Of a stretch of 64,000 nucleotides of DNA, positions 9,178 to 18,561 are shown in pieces; the stretch's first letter is position 1; the number at the start of each line of letters is the position of its first letter. The notes below the pieces were generated by a model. It was not told where the DNA came from, made no database searches, and saw only the letters and a list, made by a program, of their open reading frames with translations. Source of the DNA: Bacteroidota bacterium (GTDB lineage: Bacteria > Bacteroidota > Bacteroidia > Chitinophagales > Chitinophagaceae). The stretch spans positions 62,001 to 126,000 of the forward strand of contig JAFDXJ010000036.1 of NCBI GenBank assembly GCA_018268015.1, read 5' to 3'. Both the position numbers and the translations under genes were made by a program.

Positions 9178-9204
9178 TTGTTTCCTACGATTCTTTTAAT
9201 TTTG
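9178..9204 (+). promoter_or_regulatory. Predicted promoter for comA-aroE
   Basis: TTG at 9178-9180 and TAATTTTG at 9197-9204 (exact TAnnTTTG), 16 bp apart, slightly short of the usual 17-23. The comA ATG lies 18 bp further on and is preceded by a purine-rich AAAGAAAG. Confidence 0.55.
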
Positions 9205-9222
9205 CAAACACAAAAAAGAAAG

Positions 9223-9996
9223 ATGAATAATTTTAATTTAGCTCAACTGCCCCCCAGAAGCGAAAAGCCAAGGAAGAATGGTTTGACCATGGTCATGGAT
9301 AAAGGTCTGAGTGTAGGAGAAGTAAAGAATTTTTTAAGTGCTGCTCATCCTTATGTGGACATGGTAAAACTTGGATTTGGTACTTCGATTGTTACACCTA
9401 ACCTACGTGAAAAAATTGAAGCATACCAGTCTTATGACATTCCCGTTTATTTTGGAGGTACTTTATTTGAGGCATTTCTCATCCGCAACCAGTTTGAAGA
9501 TTATATAAAAATGTGTAAAGAATATAACATTCACTATATGGAAGTAAGTGATGGTTCTATTACCATTCCCCATGCAGAGAAATGCGGCTATATTGAAAAA
9601 CTTACTAAAATAGGAACTGTTTTAAGTGAGGTGGGTAGTAAAGATGCTACACATATCATACCGCCCTATATTTGGATTAAACTCATGAAAGCGGAACTGG
9701 AAGCAGGATCTACATTTGTAATTGCGGAAGCACGAGAGGCCGGAAATGTAGGTATTTACAGAGGTACCGGAGAAGTGCGCGAAGGTTTGGTTCAGGAAAT
9801 TTTAACGGAAATACCCGGAGATCGTATCATTTGGGAAGCTCCTAAAAAAGAACAGCAACTTTATTTTTTACAATTATTAGGATGCAATGCCAATTTCGGG
9901 AATATTGCCTCCAATGAATTAATCGCATTAGAAACAATGAGAATTGGCCTTAGAGGCGATACATTTCATTTGTATTTAAATAAAGAAATGAAATGA
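9223..9996 (+). CDS. Phosphosulfolactate synthase family protein (ComA-like)
   Basis: ComA condenses phosphoenolpyruvate with sulfite to give (2R)-phosphosulfolactate, the first step of coenzyme M synthesis in methanogens and of sulfolactate formation in some bacteria. The 257 residues show the family run of TIM-barrel motifs: GLTMVMDKGLSV, DMVKLGFGTS, YFGGTLFE, YMEVSDGSI, FVIAEAREAGNVGIY, IIWEAPKK and GCNANFGNIAS. I chose ATG 9223, after AAAGAAAG and downstream of the promoter element, over the upstream in-frame ATG at 9178. It overlaps aroE by 4 bp. Which product this organism needs is unknown: no comB or comC gene is nearby. Confidence 0.85.
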   Translation: MNNFNLAQLPPRSEKPRKNGLTMVMDKGLSVGEVKNFLSAAHPYVDMVKLGFGTSIVTPNLREKIEAYQSYDIPVYFGGTLFEAFLIRNQFEDYIKMCKEYNIHYMEVSDGSITIPHAEKCGYIEKLTKIGTVLSEVGSKDATHIIPPYIWIKLMKAELEAGSTFVIAEAREAGNVGIYRGTGEVREGLVQEILTEIPGDRIIWEAPKKEQQLYFLQLLGCNANFGNIASNELIALETMRIGLRGDTFHLYLNKEMK

Positions 9997-10721
9997 AAAC
10001 TTATGGGCTGATTGGATTTCCTTTGGCACATTCTTTCTCTGAAAAATTTTTTACTGATTTTTTTAAAACACATGAAATTCCTGCAGTTTTCAAAAATTTT
10101 CCTTTGGAAAATGCAGCAGAATTTCCCCTTTTGATTGAATCAAACCCTGAAATCAACGGACTGGCTGTGACCATTCCATTGAAAAAAAGCATACTACCAT
10201 TTATAGAAAAAAAATCTTCTGAAGTGCAGCAATCCGGGGCCTGCAATTGCATCAAAATAAAGGATGGAAAAACGATTGGCTATAATACGGATATTGTAGG
10301 TTTTGAACAATCTTTTATGCCCCACATTTTGCCTCATGATAAACATGTATTGATATTGGGTACCGGTGGCGCCGCTGCAGCAGCAGCTTATGTTTGTAAA
10401 AAGAATAATATTGATTTTCTATATGTATCCAGAAGAAAAAAAGAAAATGCCATAACTTATGAAGAAATTGATGAAAATTGTATGAAGAAATTTTCAGTTA
10501 TCATTAATGCCACACCCATTGGACAGTTCCCGGATGTACAGGATTTTCCTTCCATTCCTTATCATTTGATTCATCAAAAACATTATTGTTTTGATATGAT
10601 TTATAATCCTGCCCACACACAATTTTTAATAAAAAGTGCAGCTCATGGAGCCAGGATACAAAATGGCCGGCAAATGCTGGAAATTCAAGCAAAAGAAAAT
10701 TGGAAAATCTGGAGTCATTAA
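9993..10721 (+). CDS. aroE: Shikimate dehydrogenase
   Basis: NADPH-dependent reduction of 3-dehydroshikimate to shikimate in aromatic amino acid synthesis. The 242-residue protein has GLIGFPLAHSFS at the N-terminus (shikimate-binding Ser pair), the catalytic Lys in VTIPLKKSI (about 64-72), GACNCIKI, GYNTDIVGF with the catalytic Asp, and the nucleotide-binding LGTGGAAAAAAYV (about 121-133). It is somewhat shorter than the 270-290 residues of E. coli-type AroE. Its ATG overlaps the comA stop (ATGA), which indicates translational coupling. Confidence 0.93.
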   Translation: MKTYGLIGFPLAHSFSEKFFTDFFKTHEIPAVFKNFPLENAAEFPLLIESNPEINGLAVTIPLKKSILPFIEKKSSEVQQSGACNCIKIKDGKTIGYNTDIVGFEQSFMPHILPHDKHVLILGTGGAAAAAAYVCKKNNIDFLYVSRRKKENAITYEEIDENCMKKFSVIINATPIGQFPDVQDFPSIPYHLIHQKHYCFDMIYNPAHTQFLIKSAAHGARIQNGRQMLEIQAKENWKIWSH

Positions 10722-10722
10722 C

Positions 10723-11160
10723 TCAGGCATTACCCGATAACTTTTCCTTAACCCCGGCCGGCAAAAGCGCCAGTTTCTTTTCATGATAATTATAACAGAG
10801 CATGCCGGTTTTAATTTTTGCCACTACCAATTTTTCACTATTGACCTGCTTTTCAAAAAGGTAGAATAAATCAAAACCATATTTATCGAAACCATCAGCC
10901 ACAACCGAAAGGATTACTTTATCTCCATGAAATAATTCTTTCTTAAATTCAATTGCTGCATCTGCCATGATTAGGGATACCTCTTCCATGGAAAGTTCTG
11001 TATATCCAAATGAAGCTAAAAACCGTGTCCTGGCTTCATGTGCGAGTGCTAGAAAAGCATCATTACCAACATGCCCTCCATAATTGATGTCCGTAATACG
11101 TATATCGATTTCTGTAGAAAATTGAAAATGTTCAGGCAACTTTATTTTAACTCTTTCCAT
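10723..11160 (-). CDS. Hotdog-fold acyl-CoA thioesterase (4HBT family)
   Basis: Predicted thioester hydrolase of the 4-hydroxybenzoyl-CoA thioesterase/YbgC type. The 145 residues fit a single hotdog domain: ITDINYGGHVGNDAFLALAHEARTRFL (about 22-48) replaces the usual DxDxxGHVNNxxYl motif, keeping the Asp and the GHV turn, then FKKELFHGDKVILSV and a strand pattern to the C-terminus. Convergent with aroE, with the stop codons one base apart. It is the last gene of a probable minus-strand unit with rdgB (52-bp gap) and the unknown gene upstream. Substrate cannot be told from sequence. Confidence 0.85.
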   Translation of the reverse strand: MERVKIKLPEHFQFSTEIDIRITDINYGGHVGNDAFLALAHEARTRFLASFGYTELSMEEVSLIMADAAIEFKKELFHGDKVILSVVADGFDKYGFDLFYLFEKQVNSEKLVVAKIKTGMLCYNYHEKKLALLPAGVKEKLSGNA

Positions 11161-11212
11161 AAAAAATTAATATGTGCTTCATCAGACTTCAACAGCAATG
11201 ATTTATTGGTGC

Positions 11213-11812
11213 TTAAGATAGATTTTCTTTTGGGGTGATTCTTGTTAAAAAATCAATAAGCAAATCCAAGGCTTTCCTGCGATGACTGAATTCATTTTTT
11301 TCATCAATATCCATTTCACCAAAAGTTTTCTCGCTTCCCTCAGGCTTGAAGACTGGATCATATCCAAAACCCATTTTCCCATTTGCAATTTCTACAATAT
11401 TCCCCTTACAATGGCCTTCGAAAAAATATTCTTTCCCATCCATAATCAAAGAAATGATTGTAGAAAAATGCGCTTTCCTGTTTTCCTTACCATACATTTT
11501 ATGAACGAGTTTCTCCAGGTTCGCAGTATCCCGCGCTTGCTCACCGGCATACCGGGCACTGTGTACGCCTGGTTCTCCATGTAAGGCTTCAACAAAGAGC
11601 CCAGTATCTTCACTAAAGCAATTTTGATGCAGCTTGTTATAAATATATTGCGATTTAGCAGATGCATTTTCTTTCAATGTATCATATGGCTCCGGAATGG
11701 TTTCATTTATCCCGACTTCTTTCAATGAAATAACCTGGAAGATACTCCCAATGCGGTATTGAGCTTCCTGAATTTTATGAGCATTATTTGTTGCAAATAG
11801 GATCTTTCGCAT
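11213..11812 (-). CDS. rdgB: Non-canonical purine NTP pyrophosphatase (RdgB/HAM1)
   Basis: Hydrolyses dITP, XTP and related deaminated purine nucleotides to monophosphates, keeping them out of DNA and RNA. The 199-residue protein has all family motifs: FATNNAHKIQEA (5-16), the Mg site FSEDTGLFVEAL (about 66-77), HSARYAG, GFGYDPVF (about 149-156) and FSHRRKALD near the C-terminus. It follows the unknown gene at 11821-12369 by 8 bp, so they are probably cotranscribed. Confidence 0.95.
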   Translation of the reverse strand: MRKILFATNNAHKIQEAQYRIGSIFQVISLKEVGINETIPEPYDTLKENASAKSQYIYNKLHQNCFSEDTGLFVEALHGEPGVHSARYAGEQARDTANLEKLVHKMYGKENRKAHFSTIISLIMDGKEYFFEGHCKGNIVEIANGKMGFGYDPVFKPEGSEKTFGEMDIDEKNEFSHRRKALDLLIDFLTRITPKENLS

Positions 11813-11820
11813 GGCGGCTA

Positions 11821-12369
11821 TTATGTTTCAAAAAATATTTTTTTCAGTGCAGACCATAACTTCAATTTCTCAGCTTTGATGTTTTCATCCCCTTCATCTT
11901 TATCTAATAAGATACCCGGTGCACTCAAAAAAATACAATGATCAAAATGTTGCACCTGGTAATGTGGAATGATAAAAGGAAGGCCAATATCTTTGGTGCT
12001 GATATCAAAAAGTAATACTTTTTCCGGGATGAAAGAAAGTTTAATTTCTTCAAATGAGGTTATCTTTTTGCTCATATTCATGATAGCAACATCATCAATC
12101 ACCAGGTTGCATGCTGCAAGAATTTTCAATAAGACACTTTTTCGCTCACCCCGGATTATTTCTTCACTATTTTCTTTAACAATTATTAGAATATTTTTAA
12201 GGTTTTTTCCCAGTATTTGAATATCTTTATCGGGCTTTTTTGAATCTACAGGAGAGGCCGGTTTTTCTGTTCTAGAAGGATGGGTTTCATGGCTTTTCCC
12301 GGGAAAAATGAAAACATTTTTATAAAGATCTGCAAGGATAAAATCGGGTAATTGTTCGTTATAGGGCAT
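11821..12369 (-). CDS. Conserved-looking hypothetical protein, perhaps HolD-like
   Basis: Not firmly recognised. The 182 residues have a polar, Pro/Lys-rich stretch at 25-50 and a folded part at 55-180 that alternates strands and helices: NILIIVKE, RKSVLLKILAACNLVIDDVAIMNM, EKVLLFDISTKDIGLP, and a C-terminal LKLWSALKKIF. This order (L-A-leaf ... LLxF ... LW..L) reminds me of the DNA polymerase III psi subunit HolD, which links the clamp loader to SSB, but this is pattern memory only. No signal peptide or membrane helix. First gene of the rdgB unit; divergent from ilvE with 69 bp between start codons. Confidence 0.7.
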   Translation of the reverse strand: MPYNEQLPDFILADLYKNVFIFPGKSHETHPSRTEKPASPVDSKKPDKDIQILGKNLKNILIIVKENSEEIIRGERKSVLLKILAACNLVIDDVAIMNMSKKITSFEEIKLSFIPEKVLLFDISTKDIGLPFIIPHYQVQHFDHCIFLSAPGILLDKDEGDENIKAEKLKLWSALKKIFFET

Positions 12370-12438
12370 GCGGTAAATATATTAACAACTGTTAGTTTTC
12401 CTTATTTTTTTCATTTCTTTGCAACAAATTTACAATTT

Positions 12439-13503
12439 ATGATAGAAGCAGCAGACATTCAAATTACGAAAGTAGAAACGAGTAAACTTAAAGATCTTGA
12501 ATTAAATAATGTCCCTTTTGGCAAATATTTTACAGATCATATGCTTGAAGCCGATTTTGAAAACGGAGAATGGAAAAATGTTGAAATTAAACCATATCAA
12601 CCGCTGCTTTTTCAACCCTCATTAGCTGTTTTTCATTACGGCCAGGCAATTTTTGAAGGTATCAAAGCTTATCGGGGAAAAAATAACAAAGTGGCTATTT
12701 TCAGGCCTTTTGATAATTATCGTCGTTTTAATCTTTCTGCCTTAAGAATGAATATGCCTGAAATACCTGAAGAAATTTTCATCCAGGGCATTAAACAATT
12801 GGTAAAACTTGACGAGAAATGGGTGCCGGATGGAAAAGACCATGCTTTATATATCAGGCCATTCATGATTTCTACAGATCCTGTATTAGGTGTAAAGCCT
12901 TCTTCTACCTATAAATTTCTGATTATACTTAGTCCTTCCGGGCCATACTATTCCCGCCCAATGAAAATAGCTGTAGAAGAAAAATATACCCGTGCAGCAC
13001 CTGGTGGTGTTGGTTATTCAAAAAATGCGGGCAATTATGGTGGCAGCATGCTCGCAGCAACCAAAGCCAAAGAAGAAGGATATGACCAGGTTTTATGGAC
13101 AGACCCCTTTGAACATAAATGGTTACAAGAAGTGGGCATGATGAATGTTTTCTTTATTATAGATGGAAAAGCCATTACACCTTCTCTGGACCAGGGTACA
13201 ATTTTGGCCGGTATAACCAGGGATAGTGTCATTGATTTATTACAAGAAATGAATATTCCTGTAGAAGAAAGACACATCAATATAGATGAGATTATTCAGG
13301 CGCATGATAAAGGAACTTTACAGGAGGTATTTGGCACAGGTACAGCTGCAACCATTGCGCTAGTGAGTGATCTTAAATACAGGGATATCAATATGCACTT
13401 TGATATAAATAATTTGAAAATTGCCCCTTCTCTGAAAAAACAACTCATTGAAATAAAAGAAGGCCGTTCAGAAGATAAATTTGGATGGATGGAATATGTC
13501 TAA
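12439..13503 (+). CDS. ilvE: Branched-chain amino acid aminotransferase
   Basis: Class IV PLP enzyme that interconverts leucine, isoleucine and valine with their 2-oxo acids. The 354-residue protein shows HYGQAIFEGIKAYRG (about 64-78), RPFDNYRRFNLSALRM, the PLP lysine Lys195 in GYSKNAGNYGGSM, QVLWTD and the FGTGTAATIALV loop. Length and motifs fit the eukaryote-like BCAT branch (about 350 residues) rather than the shorter E. coli IlvE. ATG 12439 was chosen since homologues start near here; the frame stays open to an ATG at 12352 that would overlap the divergent gene. Confidence 0.93.
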   Translation: MIEAADIQITKVETSKLKDLELNNVPFGKYFTDHMLEADFENGEWKNVEIKPYQPLLFQPSLAVFHYGQAIFEGIKAYRGKNNKVAIFRPFDNYRRFNLSALRMNMPEIPEEIFIQGIKQLVKLDEKWVPDGKDHALYIRPFMISTDPVLGVKPSSTYKFLIILSPSGPYYSRPMKIAVEEKYTRAAPGGVGYSKNAGNYGGSMLAATKAKEEGYDQVLWTDPFEHKWLQEVGMMNVFFIIDGKAITPSLDQGTILAGITRDSVIDLLQEMNIPVEERHINIDEIIQAHDKGTLQEVFGTGTAATIALVSDLKYRDINMHFDINNLKIAPSLKKQLIEIKEGRSEDKFGWMEYV

Positions 13504-13557
13504 ATTTTACCGGAATTTTTTTAGGCTTATATTTGGTAAATTATTGATCTCATTATA

Positions 13558-14355
13558 ATGTTTGCCAAAACTAAAAAAAAGGTTTACTTATTACTTGACC
13601 CGGACAAAGATGCTTCTGCGGCTCATCATTTAATCAACGACTTCATTATTGCACTCATCCTGCTGAGTACCCTCTCTGTTGTGCTGGAAACGGTTGAGAA
13701 AATCTATGAGCCTTACAAGACCGTCTTTAAGCTGGTAGAAGTATTCTCTATTATTATTTTTAGTATTGAATATTTATGTCGCGTTTGGTCCTGCACTTGT
13801 AATGAGAAATATGCACATCCTTTTTGGGGAAGGTTAAAATTTATTTTTTCCCTAGGCGGCCTTATAGATCTTTTAGCCATCATGCCTTTTTACATTCCAC
13901 TTTTTGGCAATTTTGATTTTAGATTTATCAGGTTATTAAGGTTGTTACGCTTGACCCGGTTCTTTAAATTAGGTAAATACATGCATGCAAAAGGAGTGAT
14001 TTTTAATGCAGTAAGGTCAAAAAAGGAGGAACTTGTATTTAGTTTTATAATTACCATTTCATTGATTTTTGTTGCCTCTTGTCTCATGTATTTCATAGAA
14101 CATCAGGCACAACCCGGGAAATTTTCGAGTATCCCCGAAACCATGTCAATTATTGTAACCTTTATCACTGTGGGATACGGAGATACCTATCCTTTAACAG
14201 TTATGGGAAAAATTTTGATGGATTGTATTTCTTTATTAGGTATTGCACTGTTTGCCTTACCGGCCGGCATTCTTGCTTCCGGATTTATTGCCGAATTTAA
14301 AAAGTTTAAAAATCAAAAAAATATTTGTCCGCATTGTGGGCAAGAAATTGAGTAA
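13558..14355 (+). CDS. Voltage-gated-type potassium channel
   Basis: Predicted tetrameric cytoplasmic-membrane K+ channel with six transmembrane segments. Visible in 265 residues: S1 (about 27-45), S2 (57-75), S3 (94-113), an S4 with Arg at every third position (Arg122, 125, 128, 131, 134), S5 (about 158-180), pore helix and selectivity filter TVGYGD (204-209), and S6 (about 217-243). A short cytosolic tail ends in CPHCGQEIE, a half zinc-ribbon motif that could join across subunits. There is no TrkA-type RCK domain. Starts 54 bp after ilvE on the same strand; functional link to it unlikely. Confidence 0.92.
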   Translation: MFAKTKKKVYLLLDPDKDASAAHHLINDFIIALILLSTLSVVLETVEKIYEPYKTVFKLVEVFSIIIFSIEYLCRVWSCTCNEKYAHPFWGRLKFIFSLGGLIDLLAIMPFYIPLFGNFDFRFIRLLRLLRLTRFFKLGKYMHAKGVIFNAVRSKKEELVFSFIITISLIFVASCLMYFIEHQAQPGKFSSIPETMSIIVTFITVGYGDTYPLTVMGKILMDCISLLGIALFALPAGILASGFIAEFKKFKNQKNICPHCGQEIE

Positions 14356-14500
14356 ACTGCGTCTTTTATGTTCTCTTAATTTCTCAAGAGGCCAAAAACA
14401 TCAAGATCTTCACAAAAAGATAGCTCAGACAGGAATTCAAATATTGATTTTATCTATCCAGGAATGAACACACAAATAATTCCGTTCACTTAAAATGTAT

Positions 14501-14527
14501 TTCCAATTATTTCCTAAGAAATTGGAA
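14501..14527. repeat. Inverted repeat upstream of the atpD promoter
   Basis: TTCCAATT (14501-14508) and AATTGGAA (14520-14527) are perfect complements around an 11-nt loop. Not followed by a T run, so it is more like an operator than a terminator. It sits about 23 bp upstream of the atpD TTTG element. Confidence 0.45.
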
Positions 14528-14549
14528 CAAATTCTTTGCAGGAATGCAC

Positions 14550-14576
14550 TTTGAAAGATCAATTCCCTTACCTTTG
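14550..14576 (+). promoter_or_regulatory. Predicted atpD promoter
   Basis: TTTG at 14550-14553 and TACCTTTG at 14569-14576 with a 15-bp spacer; the -7 element matches TAnnTTTG exactly. Start codon lies 83 bp downstream, leaving a leader of about 75-80 nt. Confidence 0.55.
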
Positions 14577-14594
14577 CCGCCTATTAAGAAAAGT

Positions 14595-14630
14595 TGGCTG
14601 AAAGCTTACCATAGTGGGTGATTTCAGCCA
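14595..14630 (+). repeat. Hairpin in the atpD mRNA leader
   Basis: TGGCTGAAA (14595-14603) and TTTCAGCCA (14622-14630) form a perfect 9-bp stem with an 18-nt loop that contains ACC...GGT and could pair further. It lies wholly within the predicted leader, ending 29 nt before the ATG. Confidence 0.5.
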
Positions 14631-14656
14631 TTTTAAACCAGACAAATTAATATTAA

Positions 14657-16162
<1,506 letters not shown>

Positions 16163-16195
16163 TGGTTCCTTTATTTTATCGGAAAAACAATTACA

Positions 16196-16447
16196 ATGAT
16201 TTTAGAAATTCTCACACCGGCTAATAAGATTTTCAGCAATGAAGTGTATGGCATTCAATTACCCGGCATTCACGGGCAATTTGAGGTACTCAATAATCAC
16301 GCACCTCTGGTAAGTGCATTAGGAAAAGGGGTATTAAAAATATTGGTTGATAAAAATAACCAGGAAAAATACGTCATATCTGGAGGTTTTGTAGAAGTAC
16401 TTCAAAATAAAGTAATGGTATTAGTGGAGCAAGCAAAAAAATGCTGA
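16196..16447 (+). CDS. atpC: ATP synthase F1 epsilon subunit, short form
   Basis: Epsilon couples the rotor to F1. The protein is only 83 residues: the N-terminal beta-barrel domain is complete (EILTPANKIFSNEVYGIQLPGIHGQFEVLNNHAPLVSALGKG... then FVEVLQNKVMVLVEQA), but the C-terminal two-helix domain that inhibits ATP hydrolysis in many bacteria is missing. The stop follows directly after EQAKKC. It follows atpD by 33 bp and is certainly cotranscribed. Short epsilon subunits are known in this phylum, so this is probably not a recent truncation. Confidence 0.92.
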   Translation: MILEILTPANKIFSNEVYGIQLPGIHGQFEVLNNHAPLVSALGKGVLKILVDKNNQEKYVISGGFVEVLQNKVMVLVEQAKKC

Positions 16448-16516
16448 TTTTTATAATTTTGTATTCAAATTTGATTTAATTTTAATTTTAAATTACTAAC
16501 TCATAAATCTTCAATC

Positions 16517-17092
16517 ATGAAAAAGAGAAATTTTCTAATGGCTATTGCCCTGTTTATTGGTATGTCTTCATTTGCTCAAACTCAAAAAGGCTATTACATA
16601 ATCGGTGCTCAACTGGCCTCTATGGATCTTAATTTCCAAAGCGGAAACACAAGTTTTGGCCTAGATCTTCATCCTCAAGTGGCCTGGTTTGTAAAAGATA
16701 ATTTGGCTATTGGTGGGCAAGTTGAACTGGGTGTTCAAACAAGTAAAGGCTATACTGCATTTAATTATGGTATCGGTGCTTTAGGCCGTTATTATGTTGC
16801 GGATAAGGCCACCCAAATTACCAGCAAATCACGCTTTTTCCTGGAAGCAAATGCAGGTATAACAGGTCAAAATTATAAAAGTGGTGGTATTTCCACCAAT
16901 ACAAATGGCCTGGGTATCGGCTTTGGGCCGGGCTTAGCTTATTTCATTAACCAAAATATTGCCTTAGAAGGATTAGTGAAATATAATTTAGGTGTTGGCT
17001 TCGGTAATTCCACTACTACAAATAATATCCATTTCAACTTAGGATTTTCTATTCATTTACCGGGCTCAAAATTGAAAGAATTAAAAAAATAA
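16517..17092 (+). CDS. Outer-membrane beta-barrel protein
   Basis: A 191-residue protein with a signal peptide (1-20, ending SSFAQ) and an alternating Gly/aromatic pattern of amphipathic strands: KGYYIIGAQLAS, FGLDLHPQVAWFVKDNLAIGGQVELGVQ, LGRYYVA, RFFLEANAGITGQNY, and FNLGFSIHLPG near the end. This is typical of small 8-stranded OmpW/OmpA-like porin folds. It is followed by a strong terminator at 17111. Separated from atpC by 69 bp and likely a separate unit. Function unknown. Confidence 0.82.
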   Translation: MKKRNFLMAIALFIGMSSFAQTQKGYYIIGAQLASMDLNFQSGNTSFGLDLHPQVAWFVKDNLAIGGQVELGVQTSKGYTAFNYGIGALGRYYVADKATQITSKSRFFLEANAGITGQNYKSGGISTNTNGLGIGFGPGLAYFINQNIALEGLVKYNLGVGFGNSTTTNNIHFNLGFSIHLPGSKLKELKK

Positions 17093-17110
17093 ATTGTAAA
17101 ATTTCAAGAT

Positions 17111-17142
17111 AAAATCCCGGCACTGAGTCGGGATTTTTTTTT
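17111..17142 (+). terminator. Strong intrinsic terminator
   Basis: AAAATCCCG (17111-17119) and CGGGATTTT (17129-17137) form a perfect 9-bp stem with a 9-nt loop; the T run extends to 17142. It lies 19 bp after the preceding stop codon. Confidence 0.88.
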
Positions 17143-17262
17143 GATTTCTTTTACAATTCGGCAACTCTACTCATAATCTTTTCCTAAAGCATCTGTTTCC
17201 ATTCAACCCGGCAATCATATTTTATTCTTATATAGGTTATGATTATATAAAATTTAATCTAT

Positions 17263-17898
17263 ATGAAAAATAAATTTTGGTTCGTTCCTGGTCTTTTCAG
17301 TTCCCTTCTTTTTGTAACAGGCTGTTCAAAAGACCCCTTACAGAACCTCACACCTGAAGAATCCCGCATTTATACAACCAGTTACGATTCTTCTGCAAAT
17401 TTCCAGGATTATAAAACCTTCTCTATTGCTGACTCGGTAGCCGTGATTGATAATGGTGTAGTAGTGAAACAACACTCTGCATCTGATGAAGCCTATCTGA
17501 ATGCTATGCAGAATATGATGGAGCAACGAGGTTATTTACTGGTAGATAAAAATCAATCCCCGGATATTGCGATAGCCGTTAACCGTGTATATAATACAAC
17601 TACGGGATTTTTCGACTATGGAGATTATTGGGATTATTATGGCGGTTATTGGGATCCTTACTATTGGGGATATGGCGGATATGGGTATAATGTTCCTTTT
17701 GTATTTGGAGTTTATCAAATTACGGAAGGCCTATACTCTATTGACATGTTTGACCTGAAAAATGCAACAACCAATCAGGAAATTAATTTACTCTGGAATG
17801 GTCTTGTAAGGGGTGAGGGTGTTTTCAATGTCAGTACGGCTACTGAAGCGGTGAATGCACTTTTTGCACAATCTCCTTATTTGAATACGACGCATTAA
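17263..17898 (+). CDS. DUF4136 family lipoprotein
   Basis: Predicted lipoprotein of unknown function. The 211 residues start with a lipoprotein signal peptide whose lipobox is FVTGC (lipidated Cys about residue 21). The mature part has the DUF4136 pattern: YDSSANFQDYKTFSIADSV, AYLNAMQNMMEQRGYLLVDKNQSPDIAIAVN, and LWNGLVRGEGVF close to the end. A Tyr/Trp/Gly-rich low-complexity stretch (about 110-143, GDYWDYYGGYWDPYYWGYGG) is typical of the family. The next gene, an outer-membrane barrel, starts 22 bp downstream, so the pair is likely an operon. Confidence 0.85.
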   Translation: MKNKFWFVPGLFSSLLFVTGCSKDPLQNLTPEESRIYTTSYDSSANFQDYKTFSIADSVAVIDNGVVVKQHSASDEAYLNAMQNMMEQRGYLLVDKNQSPDIAIAVNRVYNTTTGFFDYGDYWDYYGGYWDPYYWGYGGYGYNVPFVFGVYQITEGLYSIDMFDLKNATTNQEINLLWNGLVRGEGVFNVSTATEAVNALFAQSPYLNTTH

Positions 17899-17919
17899 AC
17901 CAGTTAAAAAATAAATATT

Positions 17920-18561
17920 ATGACACGGTATATAAAAATAAGTTTCACTCTAATCATCATGTTGTTAATTTCCAATTTGGTGAAAGCACAAACTACATCA
18001 AAAGAGGGTGAATTAAAATTACATCTCAATTATCAATATGGAATACCCTTGGGTGATTTTAAAAATGATATGATCAGCAATGGATCTGCAAGAGGTTATT
18101 CAGGCTCTTTAATGTATCAGATAAGCCCGAAATGGGCCGCAGGGATTTCTGCAGGTTACCAAAGTTTTTTACAAAAGTATCCAAGAGCCGTTTATGAAAC
18201 TGGCGACCATGAAGCGACTTCCGCAGTGCTCACAAATTCTGTAGAAATAACCCCCTTAATGGCTACTGGACTATTTACCCCATTAGCAGAAAATGGCAAA
18301 ATATTACAACCCTATATCTCTGCCGGGTTTGGCGTAAATATGCTTAGTTTCAGGCAATATTTAGGAGAATTTGGAGGTGCAGACAATAAGGCTACACTTA
18401 TTGCTCAGGGAGGTGCGGGTCTTCAAATAACTTTTGGAAAAGCAAAAGAAAGTGGATTTAGTATTGGGGCAAATTACCAATATGTACCCTATCAAAGAAA
18501 TGGTTATGGAAACATGAATAACCTGGGATTACAGGCCGGCCTATATTTTCCATTAAAATAA
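17920..18561 (+). CDS. Outer-membrane beta-barrel protein
   Basis: A 213-residue protein with a signal peptide (about 1-23, ending LVKAQ) and a strand pattern of a small beta-barrel: LKLHLNYQYGIPLGDF, SGSLMYQISPKWAAGISAGYQSF, LQPYISAGFGVNMLSFRQY, and a C-terminal strand LGLQAGLYFPLK that ends in an aromatic-rich beta-signal. It is cotranscribed with the DUF4136 lipoprotein (22-bp gap). The two may form a lipoprotein-porin pair in the envelope, but nothing in the sequence fixes a role. Convergent with yqgE over a 175-bp AT-rich spacer with only weak hairpins. Confidence 0.82.
   Translation: MTRYIKISFTLIIMLLISNLVKAQTTSKEGELKLHLNYQYGIPLGDFKNDMISNGSARGYSGSLMYQISPKWAAGISAGYQSFLQKYPRAVYETGDHEATSAVLTNSVEITPLMATGLFTPLAENGKILQPYISAGFGVNMLSFRQYLGEFGGADNKATLIAQGGAGLQITFGKAKESGFSIGANYQYVPYQRNGYGNMNNLGLQAGLYFPLK

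Noticed and set aside
12414-12421. TTTCTTTG as ilvE -7 promoter box
   Set aside because: One key position (A2) of TAnnTTTG is wrong and such T-rich matches are frequent by chance.
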